A stretch of 39,897 bases of DNA from NCBI GenBank assembly GCA_032718475.1, contig JAUCBJ010003460.1:1-39897 (forward strand), written 5' to 3'. Both the position numbers and the translations under genes were made by a program. The notes below the pieces were generated by a model that saw only the letters and a program-made list of their open reading frames with translations, made no database searches and was not told the origin of the DNA. Shown here one piece after another: positions 38,601-39,897 of this stretch (its first letter is position 1; each line of letters opens with the position of its first letter). This stretch comes from Nemertoderma westbladi. Lineage: Eukaryota; Xenacoelomorpha; Nemertodermatida; Nemertodermatidae.

Positions 38601-39897
38601 AACCTCGGGTTAGTGAATGTGCGAACCGGTAGCAAAGAGAGAGGGAAGTCAGCTGATAGCAGAACCTCGGGTTAGTGAATGTGGCCCGGTAGCAAAGAGA
38701 GGGGGAAGTCAGCTGATAGTAGAACCTCGGGTTAGTGAATGCGGACCGGTAGCAAAGAGAGGGGAAGTCAGCTGATAGCAGAACATCGGGTTAGTGAATG
38801 CGGACCGGTAACAAAGAGAGGGGGGGGGGGTGAGCTGATGGCAGAACCTCGGGTTAGTGAATGTGCGAACCGGTAGCAAAGAGAGAGGGAAGTCAGCTGA
38901 TAGCAGAACCTCGGGTTAGTGAATGTGGCCCGGTAGCAAAGAGAGGGGGAAGTCAGCTGATAGCAGAACCTCAGGTTAGTGAATGCGGACCGGTAGCAAA
39001 GAGAGAGGGAAGTCAGCTGATAGCAGAACCTCGGGTTAGTGAATGCGGACCGGTAGCAAAGAGAGAGGGAAGTCAGCTGATAGCAGAACCTCGGGTTAGT
39101 GAATGCGGACCGGAGGCAAAGAGAGGGGGAAGTCAGTTGATAGCAGAACCTCAGGTTAGTGAATGTGCGAACCGGTAGCAAAGAGAGAGGGAAGACAGCT
39201 GATAGCAGAACCTCGGGTTAGTGAATGCGGACCGTTAGCAAAGAGAGAGGGAAGTCAGCTGATAGTAGAACCTCGGGTTAGTGAATGTGGCCCGGTAGCA
39301 AAGAGAGGGGGAAGTCAGCTGATAGCAGAACCTCAGGTTAGTGAATGCGGACCGGTAGCAAAGAGAGAGGGAAGTCAGCTGATAGCAGAACCTCGGGTTA
39401 GTGAATGCGGACCGGTAGCAAAGAGAGAGGGAAGTCAGCTGATAGCAGAACCTCGGGTTAGTGAATGCGGACCGGTTCACATTATTATTATTGTTTAATG
39501 TTTCAGTTCGTTTCAAAGACACAAGCAGCGATGCCGTGGTGGAATCAGCTGTATCTAGTCGGCCCCCGTCTCAGCCAATCAGCGAGTCTCTGAGTTCGTT
39601 GATTAGCCAACAGATGGCGCGTCTCGATCGCGACAAACGAGAAGGCGGCCAATTAGGATTGGGTGACGTTGGTGACTCACAACTTAGGAATCTGGATGAA
39701 TGGGTTTATGCAGAGCACTTCCCACCTAACATATTGGTTCAGGTAGGAATCATTAAATTGCAGAGACAATTTATTTATTTGATAATTTTAAATTTTACAA
39801 TAATACCAATAACATTCCCTAATCGATTTTTTTCATTTAGATTTTGGAGGACGCCCGATACACGTTGCCTTGCATGGATACTTACTACCACCGTAGC
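14532..39897 (+). CDS. SPAG17: SPAG17 / PF6 homologue, 13 exons visible, both ends outside the window
   Basis: SPAG17 is the animal counterpart of Chlamydomonas PF6, a large scaffold of the C1a projection on the central-pair microtubules of motile cilia and sperm flagella. Joining the thirteen exons listed separately gives 2319 nt, exactly 773 codons, with no internal stop. Every intron has GT-AG ends and compatible phases. Family hallmarks in order are: a DAPQFYEV...[10 protein letters not shown] block, a Lys/Ala-rich linker, [29 protein letters not shown]...LIVHCMLEQ, a helical [19 protein letters not shown] block, [11 protein letters not shown], and [19 protein letters not shown] leading to CMDTYYHRS. 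Vertebrate SPAG17 is about 2200 residues. The window therefore lacks roughly the first 90 and the C-terminal two thirds. Introns hold four large minisatellites and a nested antisense gene. Identification is very strong; exon edges were read by eye. Confidence 0.95.
14817..14934 (+). CDS. SPAG17: SPAG17 exon 2
   Basis: 118 nt after TTTGTTTACAG, ending on a codon boundary at AAG with donor GTTAGT. It encodes [20 protein letters not shown] then a lysine-rich tail ending [10 protein letters not shown]. Its last about 34 bases and the donor are the first unit of the 40-bp array in intron 2. Reading past this donor meets an in-frame TAA after three codons. Confidence 0.9.
14901..15879 (+). repeat. 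40-bp minisatellite built from the exon 2 / intron 2 junction, 24 copies
   Basis: The unit runs ACCTAAAACATCAGTTACAT then CAAAAGGCGGTAAGGTTAGT. The first copy (14901-14940) is the 3' end of exon 2 with its splice donor. Twenty-three further near-identical copies follow head to tail, ending in a partial copy at about 15860-15879. Only one single-base length change was noticed (near 15411), apart from substitutions. Each unit therefore repeats an exon end plus a GTTAGT or closely related donor (GTTTGT, ATTAGT, GTTAGC). Confidence 0.97.
15880..16408 (+). other. Remainder of SPAG17 intron 2
   Basis: No gene or element recognised. It ends in a pyrimidine-rich tract and TTTAG acceptor before exon 3. 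Confidence 0.5.
16409..16634 (+). CDS. SPAG17: SPAG17 exon 3
   Basis: 226 nt after GCTCTTTAG, phase 0 in, phase 1 out, donor GTTAGT. A Lys/Ala/Gly/Pro-rich linker ([16 protein letters not shown]) is followed by the most diagnostic SPAG17 segment, [20 protein letters not shown], then [12 protein letters not shown]. Only about 13 bases separate its donor from an antisense LINE tail. Confidence 0.96.
16648..17045 (-). pseudogene. 5'-truncated LINE 3' end (RT C-terminal tail and 3' UTR)
   Basis: The minus strand holds an open stretch (16708-17073) encoding the post-RT tail of an RTE-like non-LTR retrotransposon. Hallmarks are [20 protein letters not shown], a [20 protein letters not shown] block, and [18 protein letters not shown] itself is absent, so this is a 5'-truncated insertion. 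The 3' UTR ends in a GTAGTAGTAGTA tail at 16648-16658. Homology to 8395-8828 covers coding tail and UTR. It is antisense to SPAG17 inside intron 3. Confidence 0.85.
17046..18708 (+). other. Intron 3 sequence before the 15-bp array
   Basis: No gene recognised. A partial copy of the ~170-bp interspersed family lies at about 18000-18052 (GAACCAAAACAATAAACTAG). Several short phrases such as GGGTGTATTGCCAA and AAAACACCCC recur between 17400 and 18665. Confidence 0.45.
18709..24668 (+). repeat. 15-bp minisatellite, about 397 copies, in SPAG17 intron 3
   Basis: The consensus unit is TTTACTCTACTAGTG, repeated for 5.96 kb. Common variants replace ACTAGTG by ACTTGTG, TTAGTG, ACTAGAG, ACTAATG or ACATGTG, and TTTACT by TTTTCT. 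The phase of the unit relative to 60-base rows never changes from 18721 to 24660, so net indels are absent. Variant units form higher-order blocks. One example is a 60-bp block with ACTAGAGTTTTCTCTACTAG at about 24390, 24450 and 24510. Long open frames across the array are an arithmetic result of a 15-bp unit and are not called as genes. Confidence 0.98.
24669..25286 (+). other. Intron 3 sequence after the 15-bp array
   Basis: AT-rich, with no gene or element recognised. It ends with TTTTATATTGCAG, the acceptor of exon 4. Confidence 0.5.
25287..25450 (+). CDS. SPAG17: SPAG17 exon 4
   Basis: 164 nt, phase 1 in, phase 0 out, donor GTTAGT. Encodes [20 protein letters not shown] followed by [18 protein letters not shown] and a polar [14 protein letters not shown] end. 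Aligns with the family region after the YIDDEPDDG block. Confidence 0.9.
25668..25855 (+). CDS. SPAG17: SPAG17 exon 5
   Basis: 188 nt after TTCTTCCTAG, phase 0 in, phase 2 out, donor GTTTGT. Encodes a charged helix ([15 protein letters not shown]) and [20 protein letters not shown] then [13 protein letters not shown]. The FWK.FE.VL and LFD.ARL elements are conserved in SPAG17. Confidence 0.93.
25972..25992 (+). repeat. Poly-C tract (21 C)
   Basis: Uninterrupted C-run in intron 5 followed by C-rich sequence to about 26010. Its length is liable to sequencing or assembly error. Confidence 0.9.
26148..29558 (-). CDS. Munc13-4/BAIAP3-like protein (C2-MUN-C2), single exon, nested in SPAG17 intron 5
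   Basis: A 1136-residue intact frame, full length for the UNC13D/BAIAP3 group (about 1090-1190 residues), whose members tether and prime vesicles for calcium-triggered fusion. A Ser/Asp/Glu-rich N-terminus (1-55) is followed by an amphipathic region. C2A lies at about 144-295 ([40 protein letters not shown]). The long helical MUN region includes an MHD1-like segment ([20 protein letters not shown]) and an MHD2-like segment (about 835-905: [20 protein letters not shown]). C2B lies at about 966-1090 ([40 protein letters not shown]). C2B keeps the loop aspartates. C2A has lost at least one (CSPY instead of SDPY, residues 165-168). Known homologues have dozens of exons; here there are none, so a retrocopy is likely. 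It is antisense to SPAG17 and wholly intronic. No clear poly(A) signal was seen just downstream. UNC13D and BAIAP3 cannot be separated by eye. Confidence 0.92.
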   Translation of the reverse strand: MSGSDTSLSTGLSSLPLIGRLFHRPHWLQTTSDFSTDTDSESDDESSDMLIEIRRKSSCRKHTDAIYPLRRRHSYRKFQNQLEMFYRSILRSIVSLIGQFDLLDNNVEITTEMLADHVQTVFGVDRKKHERWLKHEIKTSRNQLTLHCTVVEAKSLKAHDLISLCSPYCMLDVQTESNKFDVVPGMKHISRSDTDENSRSPQWNQQFSFELRNFDEEFLHLSVWDESSGELCCEEALFGKSLFNAKKDESHCFLGQIEIPLKYISCTGVDQWFKLHSRGWMTSLGITGEVRLCIEFASSKNADISANTLYGTYSTEDFYSLCHQLHKYEALQYSLIHSEPWKGPLSLTSRIIINHFAVQCRLSQLEKGMIMLVVILQWHVHHSVEDTTLMNAVDNVNKSCEVATRASKSATHHLTKKLSHFEITKLLKLVKTFSDEMIEDLGKLALFLPLATDVFNCLVDRWKFLNHLLSMNVWKHITPQSPKCAFAGRTSTLIKESVTQWVTEKINPSETLVVTRVKNIRIATEEMARALNRPYKHYIDFFNVYDIDYYKVVFATLDKILGSKARQILEDLDRYQLCNQNCQEIIVSTSRASIRLYMVLKGLVSMLGNTFADRIPRELTLRGYQKWFNKALIFWLQTFKTEAVRRVHKALVLDADVTTIDADVRFSHSSLDVLSCFEAITAEWGQIEYKDIDSQSLAVTKITDMICDCAVIYTEEVYEHLVNKYLNESQRSGEFDVTAKLCTALNNIEHVRQYMEKLPGLLKWKWVACEVQLVHSDDLVGTKYLDTLNRLLTTANREIDAKCTSVIHQIGDKMTPDIKRYVNYLVAKVGNQRGSDMLMGYLDNNLYTLNSRLMSSLYPTVVKAVWTVLMKSIFQGLVNGQEPEYYLKIGRELSGLEVYFQRCRIPMEEFRNEDHKSLKALLRLNSLTTVELIQEYYRSVEENSLTNTADYGQVTIRTGFMEETGNKYTICVRLEDAANLIGMDRNGLSDPYAIVDLIPENRFPSWKSYKTGVQDRNLNPCFGISFHFGAVPRNKFRSDAAAIRVTVMDRNVFLSDSFMGETYVPLRNVTQMAVGVAEDVLDQIVLPLIKPADSEGPFQILKARSFWDKIAKSFVSKRMKLIGQYLPPPGHDKDNI
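29559..29985. other. Upstream flank of the Munc13-like gene
   Basis: AT-rich sequence holding the 5' region of the antisense gene. TATA-like AT runs are present (about 29640-29690), but no promoter can be assigned with confidence. No upstream coding exon was recognised. Confidence 0.35.
29986..30262 (-). mobile_element. tRNA-derived SINE
   Basis: On the minus strand a tRNA-like head carries an A box (TGGTATAGTGG, about 30253-30263) and a B box (GGGTTCGATCC, about 30213-30223), correctly ordered and spaced. A body of about 200 bp follows, ending in a TTTACTTTACTTTACTTTTA tail (about 29991-30010). No acceptor-stem pairing remains, so this is not a functional tRNA gene. The head runs straight into the 22-bp array. 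Confidence 0.85.
30250..31755 (-). repeat. 22-bp minisatellite amplified from the SINE A-box segment, about 68 copies
   Basis: On the minus strand each 22-bp unit is AGGTTCCACC followed by TTGGTATAGTGG, the latter being the SINE's pol III A box. The unit is continuous with the tRNA-like head at about 30250-30263. Nearly all variation is single substitutions (GTGCAA for GTGGAA, CCGAGG for CCAAGG, TATTCC for TATACC). Three long open plus-strand frames cross it because the unit lacks stop codons in those frames; they are not genes. Confidence 0.97.
31942..32086 (+). CDS. SPAG17: SPAG17 exon 6
   Basis: 145 nt after GCTTTATAG, completing the split codon from exon 5, phase 0 out, donor GTATGT. Encodes [20 protein letters not shown] then [18 protein letters not shown], conserved in SPAG17 (CxMYD.LD..RQ..YL). 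The exon 5-6 intron is 6086 bp and contains the nested gene. Confidence 0.94.
32150..32312 (-). repeat. Unclassified ~170-bp interspersed repeat, copy C
   Basis: Inverse of the copy at 13565-13745, with TTTAGTTTATTGTTTTGGTT and CTGTAACCTGCTTCTTTCCC at its right side and CCCCTCTCCAG near its left. Located in intron 6 between exons 6 and 7. Confidence 0.7.
32367..32606 (+). CDS. SPAG17: SPAG17 exon 7
   Basis: 240 nt, 80 whole codons, after GTTTTCTCAG; donor GTAGGT. A Pro/Ala/Lys-rich linker ([20 protein letters not shown]) leads to the conserved [20 protein letters not shown] and [10 protein letters not shown] block. The exon is much more GC-rich than its flanking introns. Confidence 0.96.
32812..32880 (-). 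repeat. Partial copy of the ~170-bp interspersed family
   Basis: Contains TTCGTTTATTGTTTTGGTTA then GAAACCTGTGG, in the inverse orientation relative to 13565-13745. Confidence 0.5.
33081..33368 (+). CDS. SPAG17: SPAG17 exon 8
   Basis: 288 nt, 96 whole codons, after TACTATTTAG; donor GTGCGT. Encodes an [14 protein letters not shown] start, an Ala/Leu-rich helix ([20 protein letters not shown]), a [20 protein letters not shown] block and NPQQ at the end. Order and spacing agree with SPAG17 after the HCMLEQ block. Confidence 0.93.
33510..33758. mobile_element. Possible MITE with repeated GGGGACAATT motifs
   Basis: The left end CTAGGACAATTGCCCTCCGG is the approximate inverse of motifs repeated at the right (GGGGGCAATTGTCTGGGGG, GGGGGACAATTAGTC, about 33675-33750). 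Ends are imperfect, and no target duplication was identified. Confidence 0.4.
33863..34048 (+). CDS. SPAG17: SPAG17 exon 9
   Basis: 186 nt, 62 whole codons, after CTACTCGCAG; donor GTTTGT. Encodes [20 protein letters not shown] and the conserved [20 protein letters not shown] then [11 protein letters not shown], equivalent to the family's E...F.FE.L segment. Confidence 0.93.
34092..35021. mobile_element. 930-bp TA-flanked DNA element with ~18-bp TIRs, in SPAG17 intron 9
   Basis: The left end AGGGACCATTAACCCAAAT matches the inverse of the right end ATTTGGGGTAATGGTCCCC at all but two or three positions. TA lies at 34090-34091 and 35022-35023. AT-rich interior with only short frames on both strands and no recognised transposase, so probably non-autonomous. 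Confidence 0.6.
35160..35337 (+). CDS. SPAG17: SPAG17 exon 10
   Basis: 178 nt after ATTGTTCTAG, phase 0 in, phase 1 out, with the perfect donor GTAAGT. Encodes [20 protein letters not shown] and the conserved [20 protein letters not shown] stretch, then a polar tail. Confidence 0.92.
35482..35649 (+). CDS. SPAG17: SPAG17 exon 11
   Basis: 168 nt after TATGTTTTCAG, phase 1 in, phase 1 out, donor GTTAGT. Encodes a Ser/Lys/Arg-rich variable linker: [20 protein letters not shown] then [18 protein letters not shown]. The final about 50 bases are the first unit of the 60-bp array. Reading on past the first donor gives an immediate in-frame TAG, so only this donor preserves the protein. Joining to exon 12 is in frame. 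Confidence 0.85.
35598..39475 (+). repeat. 60-bp minisatellite built from the exon 11 / intron 11 junction, about 64 copies
   Basis: The unit contains GCGGACCGGTAGCAAAGAGA, then GGGGGAAGTCAGCTGATAGC, then AGAACCTCGGGTTAGTGAAT. The first copy is exon 11's coding end plus its donor, and the array fills intron 11 almost to exon 12. Unit subtypes (GCGGACC, GTGCGAACC, GCAGACCGGTAACA, GTGGCCC) recur in order. They form a 182-bp three-unit higher-order repeat (starts near 36169, 36351 and 36533, and again 37618, 37800, 37982 and 38164). A 1449-bp segment (about 35880-37300) is duplicated at about 37330-38750. Confidence 0.97.
37401..37406 (+). promoter_or_regulatory. Consensus decoy 5' splice site inside the 60-bp array
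   Basis: One unit reads CTCGG|GTAAGT, a perfect donor, where the authentic exon 11 donor is GTTAGT. Its duplicate partner 1449 bp upstream (35952) reads GTAAGA. Use of either would include array sequence with an in-frame TAG. Confidence 0.5.
39507..39742 (+). CDS. SPAG17: SPAG17 exon 12
   Basis: 236 nt after TTAATGTTTCAG, phase 1 in, phase 0 out, donor GTAGGA. A Ser-rich linker ([20 protein letters not shown]) is followed by [20 protein letters not shown] and the conserved [20 protein letters not shown]. Confidence 0.95.
39841..39897 (+). CDS. SPAG17: SPAG17 exon 13 (runs off the window)
   Basis: Begins after TTTTTTCATTTAG in phase 0. The 19 visible codons read [19 protein letters not shown], the direct continuation of the conserved EHF..N.L.Q.L block. 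The 3' end is outside the window. Confidence 0.93.
   Translation, partial: MLEDARYTLPCMDTYYHRS

Noticed and set aside
35426-39522. Many 60-148-residue frames on both strands in the 60-bp array
   Set aside because: Repeat shadows with the same peptide in different frames. Only the first unit (to 35649) is coding, as the end of exon 11.

Overview
This is a gene-bearing window from an animal nuclear genome. All protein-level matches are to metazoan families, the main gene has short exons with GT-AG introns, and the intergenic and intronic DNA is dense in transposons and minisatellites. The mix (a BEL/Pao LTR element, a group XII phospholipase A2, a Munc13-4/BAIAP3-like gene, SPAG17) fits an aquatic invertebrate deuterostome such as an echinoderm or hemichordate. 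That placement is an inference; the species cannot be read from the sequence.

Layout. (1) 1-4713: a BEL/Pao retrotransposon on the minus strand. Its visible LTR portions are identical over 276 bp. It lacks gag and most of the protease region, carries a frameshift between RNase H and integrase, and has a small TA-flanked MITE at its 5' side. (2) 4714-11452: a gene-free mosaic of nested repeats. It holds a large inverted repeat (about 4993-5480 against 9530-10412), an inner TIR element (5531-8038), a dead LINE 3' end and a 29-bp tandem array. It is strikingly rich in TAGGCCTA. (3) 11453-12610: a foldback MITE with about 80-bp TIRs, immediately followed by an intact, intronless group XII secreted phospholipase A2 gene. 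(4) 14532-39897 (runs off the end): thirteen exons of SPAG17, the PF6 homologue of the axonemal central pair. They give 773 codons in one continuous reading frame, and every splice phase agrees. The exons occupy only about 9% of this region.

The SPAG17 introns carry most of the novelty. Intron 2 opens with 24 tandem copies of a 40-bp unit that contains the end of exon 2 plus its 5' splice site. Intron 11 opens with about 64 copies of a 60-bp unit that likewise contains the end of exon 11 plus its 5' splice site. The same gene has therefore twice turned an exon-intron edge into an array of splice donors. Intron 5 holds an intact, single-exon, 1136-residue C2-MUN-C2 protein gene on the opposite strand. 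It also holds a tRNA-derived SINE whose pol III A-box segment has been amplified about 68 times as a 22-bp minisatellite. Intron 3 holds a 5.96-kb array of about 397 copies of a 15-bp unit with no net indel drift.

The genes do not form an operon. SPAG17 builds the C1a projection of motile cilia and sperm flagella. The Munc13-like protein would act in vesicle priming or exocytosis. The phospholipase would be secreted. The latter two look like retrocopies placed in or beside SPAG17. No CRISPR, rRNA or intact tRNA genes were seen.
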